A DNA stretch of 64,000 bases from Hirsutella rhossiliensis (GCF_020360975.1 NW_025408682.1:1408501-1472500); one strand, 5' to 3'; positions 32,695 through 44,897 are shown, counted from the stretch's first letter. Notes: a model not told the origin generated them from the sequence alone. A program made the numbers and translations.

Positions 32695-35121
32695 CTAGCG
32701 CGGCCGCCTTGACTCTTCAGCATCACCGTCCAGCCAGCGCAACGCCTCCTCAACGGTCCTCTCGCTCAGTACCTCGAGCCTGGCCTGTGCGGCAGTCATC
32801 TCCTCGGGGACCCGGTTGCCCACCAAGTCTCTGTCCCGCACCTTGGACACGAGCATGATGCCGTCTAGAGTTCGGCAGCGCGATAGCTGCACGTACAGGC
32901 CGTACGGGTCGCACTGCGAGGGCACCACCGTTCCATCCATCTTCGTCGTCCGTTTCCTCGCAGCTCGAGGGCCACGCGCTCCAGCGTTTTGCCCTGCACC
33001 TTGTAGTCCGTGCACGCGAACGCTGCTGCGCACGGCAAACCCTTTCGGCTGACGTCGTTGCGTTGCCACGGCCTTTTTCGCTGGCACTGTATCTTAACGG
33101 TCATGGGTGTCAACAAGATCGTGCCCGGCGGCATCCCGACGAAGTGGAGATATCTCGTCGTCTCCGATTCGAGAATGATCCCGCCGGCGGCCCGAAGTGG
33201 ATCGTCATATCGGCCGAGATCCGATGCCCCGGGTACGCCTTGTCGACAATGACCTCCACCGCCGAGTAGCTCGCGCCGTTCACTAGCTTCAGCCCCTGGT
33301 GGGTGTTGTGGTTCACGACGATGGGCATCCCGGCCACGAACATGAAGACGGCCGGCACCGGGATCGCGCTATCGTCGCCCTGGTTGAGTATCATGATCGC
33401 CTCTTCCTCCGTCGGCAGCTCCTCCTTCCACTTGTGCTCGGAGATGAAAATGCGCATCGTCGACCGCTGCTGGACCCGGAACGCCAGGCTCGCCTCCATG
33501 TTCAGGTTCCACCGATTCCTATTGAGCGGCGTCACCACGGTGATGCCCGTCTCCCAAGGGATCCGCCTTCCTCCCGGTAGCACCTTGAGTTGAGGAGGTT
33601 TAGATCCGTCCGATCCTGCACGCCTAGACGGATCCGCTTCAGCAGCCTCTGCAGCTCCGGGTCGCCGGCGGCGCGCATCTGCTCGTCCAGCATGACGACC
33701 GTCGTGAACCTCTTCCACAGTGCGTGCGCTTTGTCGTGCTGGTGACGCTGCTCGGCCTTGAACGAGTTGTCTACGTCCCACGAGATGGCCGCGCTAGGCA
33801 GGACGATCGACCTCTCTTGGACCGGCCGGAACTGCTGAAAATCTCCGCAGAAGAGGACGATGGGGATCCCCCCGAAATCTTGCCGCGATCCGCGAAGCCG
33901 GCGAAGCCGCTCGTTCACGGCGTGCAGCGTCCGCGCCCCGAGCATGCTCACCTCGTCGATGACGAGCACATCCTTCTCCTGCCAATCCATTCGAGACTGG
34001 CCGTGGATGAACCGCTCCGCCTGTTTCGGCAGCCGCACCGTCAAGGTCTTTGACCATGTTCGCGCCCGGCCCTTGGTCCTTGGTGAACCCGCAGGCGGAG
34101 TGGATCGTGATGCCGTTGATCCGCGCCGCCGCAGTCCCCGACGTCGCCGTGATCAGCAGACGATTCGAAAGGCTCTTTTACTGAACAGCTCGACGAGTGC
34201 CTCGATGATTCGCGACTTGCCGGTACCGCCCTCGCCACCGACGAACTGGCGCAGCTGGCAGGCATCGCCCCGTCGGTCTGCTGCATCAAATCGAGCTGGC
34301 GGCATATTATCAGAAAAGCGATGGACTGCCTCTTGTTCAGCGTCAGCCGTGTTGCCAACACCTTGCCCGCCGCGAGGAAGGAGGTTGATGGGCCAAACTG
34401 AACGTCCATTCCCGCCCCTGCGTCGATAGCGGTCTCGTCGGAGTCGGCCATCGTCATTTCGACCTCGTCCTCCCCGAAACCGGTCATCACCCTTCGCAAC
34501 GCTGCGCGGCGATCGCTTTCCCAGGCGGCGGGCGTGCTTTGTATCCCTTGGATCATCCTCTCCCTCTCCTTCGAGGCACTTACCTGCTGCGACTTGATAG
34601 CCTTGACCTGATCCTGCGGCGGTAGTGCGGCCCCGGAAAATACCCGCCCTGGCATGCTTAACCGCCTCTCCTCGTTCGATCAGCGCCGTGGCCTCGAGCT
34701 CGGCCGTCGAGCGCAGCGCCGATTGCTGAAACCGACAGAGCTGCTGTATCATTGCCATGAGCTCCGGCGACTTGGCCGTCACCTGATTCGCTCCCACTGC
34801 ACCTCGGACGACGTCGATGAGCCGCGTTGCGTCTCCGATGCTGTTGGGCTGATATGTCGCTGCAGACTCCGCGCCCGCCTCGCCTGCTCCACCCTCCTCG
34901 ACGTGTGCGACCGTCGGGTCGCCATCGCCGGACGAGGCTGCCCATTGCTTGGCGTCGCGTTTTGCGTCTTCGGCGGATCGTCGAAGCAGCTGCACGTTGT
35001 CGACCAGACATGATATTCTCGGGGCCATAGCGTCTCGAGCCCGCGCCCAGATGCTGTTGATCTCACCTGTTCCTTCGCCCAGGAAGGACTCCCACGGCAC
35101 GAACAGCGCAAGATGCTGCAC
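32695..35121 (-). pseudogene. Helitron Pif1-like helicase domain
   Basis: The minus strand reads the Walker A GGEGGTGKS (about 34211-34240), Walker B IDEVSML (about 33943-33965), the GDFQQFRPV block, FVAGMPIVVN, and the C-terminal YVQLSRCRTLDG motif that ends Pif1-type helicases, with the stop at 32695. These lie in at least four frames, so the domain is complete in content but interrupted. The helicase unwinds DNA during rolling-circle transposition. Confidence 0.82.
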
Positions 35122-35405
35122 GGCTGCCCTTCAGGGGGTGGGTTAGCCTCTCCGATAATGCCCGCTGACAGAGCAGTTGCCATACACACCTCCGGTAGCA
35201 CGACTCGTCATCGTAGGTGAAGTCCTTGCTCAGGTAGCCGTCGAGGCAGACGGTAGCGTGCTTGCCCGGCCGCCTGAGCACCTGAACCCAGCGTCGTCCC
35301 GGCGCCCATCCATCCTCGAAAGACATCTCCCTGCCGCCCAGCTCTCGTCGTTGCCGATGCGTTTCAGTCTGACGATCGATATGTAGTCATACAGGCATAG
35401 GCCTT

Positions 35406-37064
35406 TCAGCAGCTCTCCCGGTGCTGGTACGCCTCGACGTGGGAGATTCTCAGGCCTTCTTCTTCGACGACGACCGACTCATCCAAGGTGTCATCCGTAG
35501 CCGCAGCGCCACTGGCTTCTCGGAGATGCCGCCATCGCCGAAAGACTTCCCAGTACAGCAGAGAACAGTTCAGGTACGCCCACGCGCTGCTGTCGGTGAA
35601 CTCGGCCGGATATCCGAGAAGGTGAGCGACGACCTCGACCTGTGATAGCGGACGCTCCGTGAACACGCGGTTCGCCACTCTCATCAGGAACTGTCGCGTC
35701 CTGTTCCCTTGACAGGGTCATCGGTGGCAGCGTCTCCGCCACCGTCCCGCCCTCCGTTTGCCGTGCCATCACCTGTTGAGGCGGCCAGGAGCTCGGCCGC
35801 GGCCGCCACACGCTTCCACACCGGGTCCTCCACCTTGGTCGCGTAGTTCGTGACATAATAGATGAGGGCCATTGTCTTGCGCTGCGTCGCAATGAAGGAA
35901 ATATCATGGTTGTGCCGGAGCCCGACAGCAATAGCCTCGTTCCATCGATTGACCATGCTGTGTGTCCTCCGGATCTGCAGCACCCCGTCTGCCGTGAGGG
36001 CGGTCTTGTCGACTAACCTCCATGGCGCCTTGAACCGGCAGAGGTCCCCTTCCGCCCTCCTTTGCCCAAGGAATACTTCACACAGGTCGGGCTATGCGTG
36101 TGCACCTGCGTCGCGCCGGCACAGAAGTTGGCCTCCTCGATAAACGCGGCCGAGAACTGCGCGGCGTTGTCCAGCAGGAACCAATACCGCCTGTCACAGA
36201 TCGCTCCGCTTGCACGGCGCAAAACTTTCCTGGTCCAGATCCTGCCTTGCACGTCAACCCGGCCCCACTTGGCCATCAGAAGAGTACTTCAGGCTCCCGG
36301 TGGCACATCTTAGGTAGGCATTCTTACCTCTGAGAAGACGCTATCGATGTATCGGACGATTCGCTCGCGATACGCCGCCTGATCCTCCCCGTGGATGTCG
36401 GCAAGCATCGAGCTGAGATGCGCGTTCCCGTGCAGCCAGAGCAAGCCGTGAACATGAAGCGCCCTCGTTCGTTCGTCTCCACGGCGCCATAGTACTTGCC
36501 GATGCGCCCGAATACCGACTCTTCACCGACCTTCACGTAATGATCGAAGAACAGCTTCATCTCGCGGTGGAAGAACACGGCCGAGCTCATGGGATCCGAT
36601 ATCGCCAGCCGTGCCCGCTTATACGCATCCCCAAGGCCTTCTAAGAACTCCTCGGCCGCGTCGGGATCGCGTGTGCGGTATGCCGCCAGTCGCAGCTTCA
36701 CCGGGTTCGTAATGTCGTTCGGGTTGATGGTGAACCAGATGGCCGGCACGCCATATCCGACGATGAGCGACTGGATTTTCCGCCGCATATTGAGACGGAC
36801 CTCTCTCGACATGGGCTGCCGGTGGCCGTAAAGCGAGAGGCTCCTGAGAAGCTCCTTCACGTCACCATCGGTCGTCTTACCCGAGCTCTCCAACTCGACC
36901 CTCGCCGCCGCTAGCCTTTCTGTGGTCATCGAACGCACGATGCGCTCTACCTTGCGGAAGTTCTTCCTCCCACACTCAACATGCTGACCCGGCGGTTCCT
37001 CGACCGCACCCCATGTTGAAGACGAGAAATGCGAAGATGTGGTGCAGTGCAAATCGCCCCCCAT
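35406..37064 (-). pseudogene. Helitron Rep (HUH, Y2) endonuclease region
   Basis: The segment begins with the Helitron-like N domain (VPAIWFTINPNDITNP). A one-base shift near 36460 is followed by ALHVHGLLWLHGNAH, whose HVH (36448-36456) is the metal-binding HUH motif. Then come FIEEANFCAGATQVHTHSPTC, and YYVTNYATK (35834-35860), the two-tyrosine catalytic motif. A GTAAGA right after the YIDSVFSE block suggests an intron. All catalytic residues are present although the frame is broken. Confidence 0.82.
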
Positions 37065-37284
37065 GGCGCCGGAGCACGATCTCGGCCCACGCCTGAAGGT
37101 TCAAGCTTCGAGACGATACGGGTCTCCGCGGCCGCCTCTGCCTCGACAGCCCTGCCTCGCAAGTTGGCCGTGACCTTCCCGCGTCGACCATGGTCTCTTC
37201 AACCAGCCTTGGTCCCCAACGCCAAATGGGAACAGGGTCGGGAACGTCCTGGCAAAGAAGGACGCCTCAAAGGAATCGGTAAAC

Positions 37285-39270
37285 TCACCCCCGCGAAACC
37301 CGGATGTATGGCTCACAACCACCGTCGCCACGCCCCGAACCCCGGCTAGGGACCCGACCCACGCCTCGGCCCGCACGGCCGTCGTCGGCACCTTCACCAA
37401 CAGCGTCACAGGCAAACTGCAGCTTCTCCACGTCCGCGACGTCTGGCGGTCCGTCGAGCGCGAACATGCCAGAAGACGTCACCTCGTTGATCGCTGGAAC
37501 GTTCTGGTCGGGGCAGGCGTCACTTCCATCGCGAACCGCGCCTTCTCCGTTGGGCCCGTGACCTTCACCCTGGCCGCCGGCTTCTTGTCCTTGGTTGAGC
37601 AGGGCGAAGAGCTCCTCGATCTCCACCGGCCCTCCTCGTCCACGGCGCGTTCCGTGGGCGGCACAACGTGCGCCGTCCGCGCTTTCTCCCACCCAGACGG
37701 CTCGTTCCGCTCCATACGATCGCACACCGACGACGGTACCCCGTGTATCGAGTCTCCCAGCTCTCCATCTCCGCCGCGTCGATCTCGATCTCGGCGTAGT
37801 GGGGTTGTTCCGCTTCAGCCAGACAAGGGCCCTCTCGCCCACCCGCCGCCTCACCGCCAAGAGACTCGACAGGTCGCTCGGTGCCGGCTTCTCCGCGCCC
37901 TGCCACGAGATGGATCTCGTCCAGTGCTTGCAAAGGGGTGCGGGAGCACTTTGGTGGCCAGCTCCTGCACATTGTTCGGAAACACTGTGATGTGGCCCTG
38001 ACATGCCTCGGATACTTCACGCTCTGTCTCTGCCCGCCCGGAATGCTATATCTCGTGACAAACCCGTAACATGAGTTCAGCGAGATGAGCTTCTCTTCGA
38101 CCGGCGTCAGTCCCTTGAGCTCATCGGGGAACATGTGCTCGCAGCCAAGGCGACTGTGAAGGTGGATCGCCGGCGACAGGCTCCTGCGCGCCAGGCATCG
38201 GCCACACTCGGCGCACACCGACACGGACTCGCCCTCAGGAAAGCAACTCCGGCATGAAAATGGTGAGCGGCCGCCCTTTGGTACGCAACTTGACAGCCAA
38301 TGATCCCATGTAATCCCCTCAACTCTCCTCTCGTACACTTGCGGTAGCACACCATGCAGGTCCGTATCGGCAACGTGCTCGCATCGTGGAACGCCTGATA
38401 GAAGTCTCGCACCGTCGACACCTTCCTCTCGAGCGGTATTGGCGTGCACCACGTCTGATCGTTAGACAATCTCTCCTTCAAGGCAAAGTCTTCCTCCAAA
38501 AAGCGCAGCACACTCGCCAGGTCTTCGGCCTGCAGCTCCCGTCTCCTATGCCTTCCGATTCCACTTCGGACCTGTTTTATCGGGCGCCCATCCCGGCTAG
38601 GAAGACGGGCTCTCTTCTCCCGCCTCCGGGACTGCCTCTGTCCGCGCAGCGAGCCGTCCGCTGCCTCTGCTGCGCCATCGTCCACACCCACCTGTGCCCT
38701 TGGCCGCCGAACCGGTCCCCGACGGAGCTTGGGCAAACCCCATGCAATCGATGCTGCAAATTGCGCCGTTCGTCTTAGGTCTTGGAAAGTCGTATCCTTG
38801 GGCTGGATAGGTCGGAGCGTCGGTCCCCTTTTCGAACGAACACCCGGGACACCGCCGGTCGCCGCCTTATCTCCCTGCCCGTCACCTTCAGGACCCCTCT
38901 CCTGGGGCAAAAACGGCCGATGAAGGGGCGGACTGTCAGAGCCCACTGCCCCCTGGTCTCCACGTTCTGTAGGCAACACGAACCTCGGAAGCGGACTCGG
39001 TGACTGACGTTGCGCGGAATTTCCGCTGCTGACCAAATTACGGGACTTCCGTGCTCTGCTTGACCGCAAACCGCCTCGCGGCGGTCTTCTCGGCAGTGAC
39101 TTTGCGATCGCCCCTGCATGCTTTCTCCATGCGGTTTCTTCGACCGCAGACTGCTTAGGCTGAATCAGCCGGAACGTTAATGCTTCATTCGCCACTGATC
39201 TGTATCTCCCGAACCGCCCCAACCTTGTCTCCCGTGCTCCGTGCCCTTCTCGGGAGTTGCCCTGTATCAT
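37285..39270 (-). pseudogene. Helitron N-terminal region (zinc-finger, DUF6570-like)
   Basis: Two overlapping minus-strand frames (38107-39270 and 37565-38452) plus 37285-38004 carry one protein. It has a basic, low-complexity N-terminus, a DFYQAFHDAS... CMVCYRKC segment, CAECGRCLARRSLSPAIHLHSRLG, then ELKGLTPVEEKLISLNSCYGFV. This is the Cys-rich region that precedes Rep in many fungal Helitrons. Frame changes occur near 38290 and 38000. Confidence 0.72.
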
Positions 39271-40036
39271 CTCCGCACCCCGAAACAGGCACTCCCGTTC
39301 CTACCCTCTTCTCCATCCTCGACTGACAACGAACAGGCTCCACGGTGAGCGGCCGCCTCGCCTAGCTTCCTGCAGGACTGTCCGCCATGCTACTGCCTCC
39401 TCGACGTCGACTAGCGTGGATTGGCAACAGGCTAGAAAGTTTTGGCTCCGGAGCACTTCCACTTGGATAATCTCGCTTCTTGGCGTACACTATTTCTTTC
39501 CGAGTGGGAAGCTTCTAACGATCACTACTCTGGCCGTGGCATTTCTTCCTTATAATGCTTGCCTATGGTACCGAAGCGATGCAATACTACTACCCTTTGT
39601 AATCCCCATTTACCCTCCCTATGTGCGTCCACCGTCCCGACCCTCGGCTGGTCTCCACGTGCGACCTGCTACCCCAGCTTTGCCAAAGGCGGCCCTTCCA
39701 TCGCCGTGCTCTCTTTGCGCACTCCAGCCAATCCCTGGCTACTGCCGACCTCCGGCACATGGGGTGGCCGCGCCAACCGCCCGCCGCACACTTCCAACCA
39801 TACTCTCCGGCCCTTCCAACGCCGTCCCACCCACCTTGCGCATCAGTTGCTCCATCAATATCTGCCACTCCACCTCGTCGAGCAACAGCCAAAAGGCTGC
39901 CGGCGATAACATGTCCACGGTGTCCTCGTGCAACCGGACTACCCGGCTAGGTTTGCTCCCTCGCCACCACCAACGTCGCATCAACGGCCTTCATGCTAAA
40001 GCGACAGCCAGGATCCCCCTGCCTGTCCTCTTGTAG
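39257..40036 (+). pseudogene. Diverged, partial first copy of the Helitron accessory gene
   Basis: Part of this frame (about 39560-40036) resembles the start of the gene at 40582: both read CNPH/RNPH-L near their beginning, then SxNxxxSTSSSNSQKAAGDNMS against SSSPRQPLDSQKNAGADMS, then INGLHAKATARI against VKGLNAETLARV. The copy lacks the downstream two thirds and needs one frame correction. It looks like an old tandem duplication. Confidence 0.5.
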
Positions 40037-40581
40037 TCGCTAGCCACCGGAGTCTCGACTTGCAAACCCTCTTGGAGAGTTCTCGTGACCAACTCGCATC
40101 CTCCTCCTCAGCTCGTCCCCTATATCCGACTTCACCGTGTCCCAATAGTGGACTCGACACGGTCGGCACCCGCCTCGCTCAGCCGCACGCAATGCCCCCC
40201 TGCAATACTACCATAGCCTCTTTCTTTCCTTCACTCTCATTCGTTATTGTCGCCTTTGCTATCTACTCCATGCAACGATGACACCGAAGGGTACTGCTGG
40301 ACTTTCTTTCTCCGCAGACTTACCCACACTAACCTTACCGTTCGCCGACCTCCAACTTCTCGCGACATAGCCATCACCCCTACTCAACTTCCAACCCCCG
40401 GCTCCCTACTTCACTCACGACCATAGAACCAGATGGTCGAGACTGTTCAAGAACCTCGCCAGCTCATTCCCGCATACCCCCGCTTCTAATCTATCACCTA
40501 GGTAGCATTCTCTGACTCTTAAGTCTCCCTGACCCTAGCCGCGAGCCCTCTTTCGAGCAGCAAGAAAACCTGCTTTATAGG

Positions 40582-42067
40582 ATGCCCACCTCCACTCTGC
40601 GTAACCCTCATTTACACTTCCACGGTGACTACATCTGCCATGTTCTCACGATGTCGGCCTCCCAGCTCAACGTCGATACCTCGTCCTCCCCGCGGCAACC
40701 TCTTGACAGCCAGAAAAATGCTGGCGCCGACATGTCCATGATGGCCTTTGTCCAGCCCGGCTGCCCGTCTAGGTTCGCCTACCAGAATGAGCATCGTGTC
40801 AAAGGGCTCAACGCAGAAACCCTAGCGAGGGTCTTCCTTCCCACGCCCTCATGGCTGTCGACTCCGGAGTATGCAGCAATCCGGTCAGATACTGGCAATC
40901 CATCGACCTGCATCTTCTTCAGCCTTAATATTTCCATATACAACCAACAGATAATCTCCTCGGAATGGACCGAGCAATGGTTCTTCATGGTCGGCCGTGT
41001 TCATCCCTTTGCCCTGACGTGGGAAATCGAGCGACGTGATGGCTTGAGTCGGACGATGATAACATCACAGAATACACCGTCCCCGCGCTTATAGTCCGCG
41101 ATCACAGCTACCAACCGTGAGTCTATGCTCCAAATCTCTCTGTCGCCACTGCCCTCCTGACGATATCCATAGAATTGTCACTCGCACCTCAGCTCGGTGG
41201 ATACTTTCCCAACGATACAACCCATTGTCTCCTTCACGGGACCTGTCATCGGCTCCGGCCGCGACCTCCTGCATGGAAACTCGGCTGCGGCCCTTGACGA
41301 CACCCAGCTGAGCTGCTGCGGCTTTGTCCAGCTCTCCACCTTTATTTGTCCTGGGATTCCCGGCAAAACCCTTCAAGGGCTTTCGCCCTTCCAAGTTTTC
41401 GTCATCTTCCCCATTCACGCTAATCCTTGGACCTCCTATGCAAGAAGATGACCGAGAGGCGCGACAGCCAGTTCCAGTCGAACGCTCTCTTCACCTGTAC
41501 GGGCAAAATCGCCGGCTTACTGGATCACCAGATCATGAAACATGCCCCGGCTTTCGACCAAGACTATATCTTCATCGTCGTCCCCGACACGTGGACTTTC
41601 CACGACAAGGCCATGTCCGACCAGGCTTCTGCAACACAACTACTGCCGACGACACCCAAGAGCGCGGTCGGCAATCCTCGGACTATAGCGTTGCGTTGGC
41701 CAGGTTTACCTCTACGAAGAAACCCAAGGCCGCCCAAAGCCCCGCCTCCCCCACGCCGCATGCTTCTGGCCCAGTCGATCCCCTTATGCTGGCATCAAGT
41801 CGGTCAATGCCCGATCCCTACCAAACCCCAACCAAGAGACCGCGACTTTCTCCCGAAACTTCCACCATAATCACCGACTGTGACGGTCAAGACTCCCCCA
41901 AATCCGATACCTCCTCCTTTCTGTCCCCGGAAGACCCCGCAGAGTCAGAGACGGACACCGAACAGGTCAATCACCAAGACACATCCGCCTCTGGCTCTAT
42001 CAGACCTCCCGCGTCGATATCTTCCCGACCACTGCGCGCCCGACGTCCGCCCAAGAATATTCTCTAA
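40582..42067 (+). pseudogene. Helitron accessory gene of unknown function
   Basis: Coding-like sequence runs the length of this interval in changing frames. The order is MPTSTLRNPHLHFHGDYICH..., then EWTEQWFFMVGRVHPF, a likely intron GTGAGT...CATAG with CTGAC branch point (about 41119-41180), SFTGPVIGSGRD... FVIFPIHANPWTSYA, SNALFTCTGKIAGLLDHQIM, FIVVPDTWTFHDKA, and a Ser/Pro-rich acidic tail ending RPLRARRPPKNIL. I do not recognise the family. The short beta-rich blocks recall an OB-type fold, which is inference only. It is convergent-free and divergent from the RepHel frame, with which it may share a promoter. Confidence 0.55.
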
Positions 42068-43299
42068 ACTTTAAAGCTTCAAACGAAACAATACAACATG
42101 ACAACATGTCTCATCATCCTCAAAATCAACTGCCAAAGGCTCGAATAGCACATTCTCTTCTCTTCTTGTTCTCCTTTTCATGAAGACGATCAAGTCAAAA
42201 CTTCCCAATATACTCCTTATTCTGTTTATACCTACGACTTATACCGGTAGCACATGTAAATTTTCCGAGCCTTCCACTCGCCCAGACATGCATTACCCAC
42301 TCACATCTCTCTTCAACCCTGCCGTCTCTCCACGCCCTTTGAGTTTGCGCCTTTTAAACAAAATCTCCCTCCAGCGGCCTAGCCTGCCTCCCCGACGCTC
42401 TGTCTCGGTTTCACTCACGATAATGCTCTACGTCTCTCGCCGTGTCTCGTATCTCGACCTCACTCTTCTTCCTGTCTCCTATCTACTGTCGCCAACTCTC
42501 TCTCTCTCTTCTGTAGCCAACTCTTCTCCGGTTCTCTTGTCGCCAAATTTCGTTCCGAAAGGCTTCTTTGCGCGAGCCGCGGCTGGCGAGCCTTCCTCTC
42601 GTGTTACCGTAGGCAGCATCCGCCATGGTCTCCCGTCATTGGTTGGCTTGCTAGAGAGGGAGATGGAGGGGGGCTCGGCGATCCCAAAGCCCGACTTGCG
42701 GATGTGCCCCCCCCCCACCCCCCCCTTTCCCCTTTCTTTGCCGGTCCTTGGTTTCCTTTCTTATTATAATACCGCTGCTTATTACATGCGCGCTACTCTG
42801 GCCGTGGCCGCTTGGCGACGCCCACACCACAAGAGTTCAGGGGGCCGGCTGACGTCCTTGATGACGCTCTGCAAAGTGAGCCGAGTAGCCGGACTGACTC
42901 ACCGTATCGCAGCCGGCAGGGCCCTTTGGTTGGATCTCAATGAAAAGCCTCGTCCCCGTCGCGTCTTCCGAAGATGCGGCTCAGCCGTCAGCACGGCGCA
43001 GTTTGTATTCGATGGCGATGCCTCTCGGAGCCGATCCAAGGCCCGGGCACTGGCCTCTGATGACGCCCAGACGGCCTTGGAGTCTCGGGCCTCGGAGCCG
43101 TAGCAGTTGCCCGACGTGACTCAATAATCGTTCCGCCCCAGACCGTGGACTTAAACGAAGCATCTCCCCGCCGCTTCCACCATCCTTTTGGGCCCCGTCG
43201 ACCACGACTGCTTTGCCTTTGGTCTCTCGAACCAGTTGAATGACATAAAAGAGCCACAAGTATCCCTTGTAGCTTGTGTTTCATCCCCCTCACCCTACC
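42068..43299. other. Intergenic, pyrimidine-rich
   Basis: An open frame of 307 codons at 42180-43103 has low-complexity Ser/Pro/Leu composition and no motif, and I do not call it a gene. A C-run region lies near 42704-42724. The right end of the Helitron is probably somewhere in this stretch, and the last few hundred bases are the promoter of the monooxygenase. Confidence 0.45.
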
Positions 43300-44559
43300 A
43301 TGGCTCCCCTCAACATCCTCATCTGCGGCGGCGGCATCGCCGGCCCGGCCGCTGCCTACTGGCTCTCCAAGCTCGGCCACACGTGCACCATCGTCGAGCG
43401 CCACCCGGAGCTCCGCGCGCACGGCCAGCAGATCGACCTCCGCGAGCAGGGCGTCACCGTGGCCCGGCGCATGGGCATCCTCGACGAGGTGCGCCGCCGG
43501 GCCGTCGACGAGGAGGGCACGGGCTTCCTCGACGCCCGCGGCCGCGTCGTTGCCTTCTTCGGCCGCAGCGGCTCCGAGGAGCACCAGAGCTTCACCAGCG
43601 AGTTCGAGATTATGCGCGGCGAGCTGTGCCGGATCCTGTTCGAGGCCACCAGCGACCGCGTCCGGTACCGCTACGGCGTCACCGTCGACGACTTTGCCCC
43701 CGTCGGCGACGGGTCCCGCGTCCGCGTCGAGTTCTCCGATGGCCAGGCGGCCGAGTACGATCTTCTCATCGGCGCCGACGGCCAGGGCTCGCGCGTGCGG
43801 CGCAAGATGACGCCCAACGACTCGTACCGCGCCTTTGGCGTCTTCTGCTGCTACTTCAACATGGCGCGCAACGCCGACGACGAGCGCAGCCGCTTCCTGC
43901 TCTGCTCCCCGGGCAAGCGCCGCGTCATGGCCACGCGCTGGCACTCCAAGGACCTCGGCCAGGGCTACCTCATGACTATGTCGCACGCCGACGAGATGCG
44001 CAAGGCCCTGCAGTCCCACGACCCAGTCGTCCAGCGCGACCTGTTTGCCCGCGTCTTCCGCGGGGCCGGCTGGCAGTCGGAGCGCCTCATCGACGCCATG
44101 CACCGTGCCGACGATGTCTACGTCTTCGAGGCCCTGCAGGTCACCACCAAGCCCTGGTCCAAGGGCCGCGTCGTGCTCCTTGGCGACGCCGCCCATGCGC
44201 CATCCTTCTTCACCGGCATGGGCACCAGCCTCGCCCTCGTCGGCGCCTACGTTCTGGCGGGCGAGCTGGCCCGCCACGGCGACGACGTCGCGGCCGCCCT
44301 CGACGCCTACGACGCCAAGCTGCGGCCCTTTGTCGAGGAGACGCAGCAGCTGGCCCCCGGCTTCCCCGGCATCATGTATCCCGACTCGGCGTGGGCTGTC
44401 CGGCTGACGCACTGGATTCTTGCCTTTGTGGCCTTCGCCAAGCTCGACAAAATCATAGGCACCCTGTCGCACTATCTGATGCCCGAGGGCAAGAAATGGA
44501 AGGTACCGGACTATCCGGAACTGGAGGTGGCAACGGAGTCGTCCCCTGCCAAGTGCTGA
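43300..44559 (+). CDS. FAD-dependent aromatic-ring monooxygenase
   Basis: A single exon of 419 aa with ATG at 43300 (context ACCATGG). It has the PHBH-fold class A flavin monooxygenase signature. The Rossmann motif is ICGGGIAGPAAAYWLSKLGHTCTIVER (GxGxxG with the acidic residue at the end of strand 2), followed by HGQQIDLREQGV, the DG motif LLIGADGQGSRVR (about 155), and the GD motif GRVVLLGDAAHAPSFFTGMGTSLAL (about 290-312). Such enzymes use NAD(P)H and O2 to hydroxylate phenolic or polyketide substrates. The sequence is near the TetX/UbiH-like fungal subgroup. No signal peptide or membrane anchor is seen, although the C-terminus has one hydrophobic stretch. No biosynthetic core gene lies nearby, so the substrate is unknown. 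Confidence 0.9.
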   Translation: MAPLNILICGGGIAGPAAAYWLSKLGHTCTIVERHPELRAHGQQIDLREQGVTVARRMGILDEVRRRAVDEEGTGFLDARGRVVAFFGRSGSEEHQSFTSEFEIMRGELCRILFEATSDRVRYRYGVTVDDFAPVGDGSRVRVEFSDGQAAEYDLLIGADGQGSRVRRKMTPNDSYRAFGVFCCYFNMARNADDERSRFLLCSPGKRRVMATRWHSKDLGQGYLMTMSHADEMRKALQSHDPVVQRDLFARVFRGAGWQSERLIDAMHRADDVYVFEALQVTTKPWSKGRVVLLGDAAHAPSFFTGMGTSLALVGAYVLAGELARHGDDVAAALDAYDAKLRPFVEETQQLAPGFPGIMYPDSAWAVRLTHWILAFVAFAKLDKIIGTLSHYLMPEGKKWKVPDYPELEVATESSPAKC

Positions 44560-44897
44560 GGGGCGCGTGAAGCTTGCTTGATTGATATGCCATTGTAATA
44601 TTAGCGCTGACATGTGATGCCCCTTTGGTTTAGTTTCACTTCTACACGAATGAAAGGACCCGGAATTGAAAAAAAGAAACGTGGCCCCGAGTGATCAAAC
44701 AGTGGTGGTTGGTAATAAGACATGAGCGACCTCGACTGAGCTGGTGAATTGCTTCGCTTCGTCTGTCCTTCGGCATCTCGACGCCAAGCAAATTGCCCTG
44801 CAGTGTCTTATCTATTCATGCCAAGTCGTTTGGATGTAGTGGAAACAAAGTTTACATCGCACGCCCCCGCGCCGTTGGCGCCTCGCTCTCCCTATGC
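44560..44897. other. Short convergent intergenic region
   Basis: 3' regions of two convergent genes. Nothing else is visible. Confidence 0.5.

Larger units (their letters stand above)
32695..42067 (-). mobile_element. Helitron with RepHel on the minus strand and an extra gene on the plus strand
   Basis: Minus-strand fragments in the correct order encode an N-terminal zinc-finger/DUF6570-like region, a Helitron-like Rep with HUH and two-Tyr motifs, and a Pif1-like helicase. That order defines a Helitron, a rolling-circle transposon. The plus strand of 39.3-42.1 kb carries a second, unidentified gene. I could not fix the ends: no clear 5'-TC/3'-CTRR with a subterminal hairpin is certain, and the limits given are the outermost coding segments. 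The reading frame changes several times; some changes may be introns. Confidence 0.8.

Noticed and set aside
42180..43103. 307-codon plus-strand frame before the monooxygenase
   Set aside because: Low-complexity pyrimidine-rich translation, no domain, and it runs through a poly-C tract.
42988..44613. 541-codon minus-strand frame opposite the monooxygenase
   Set aside because: Antisense shadow; all flavin-binding motifs are on the plus strand.
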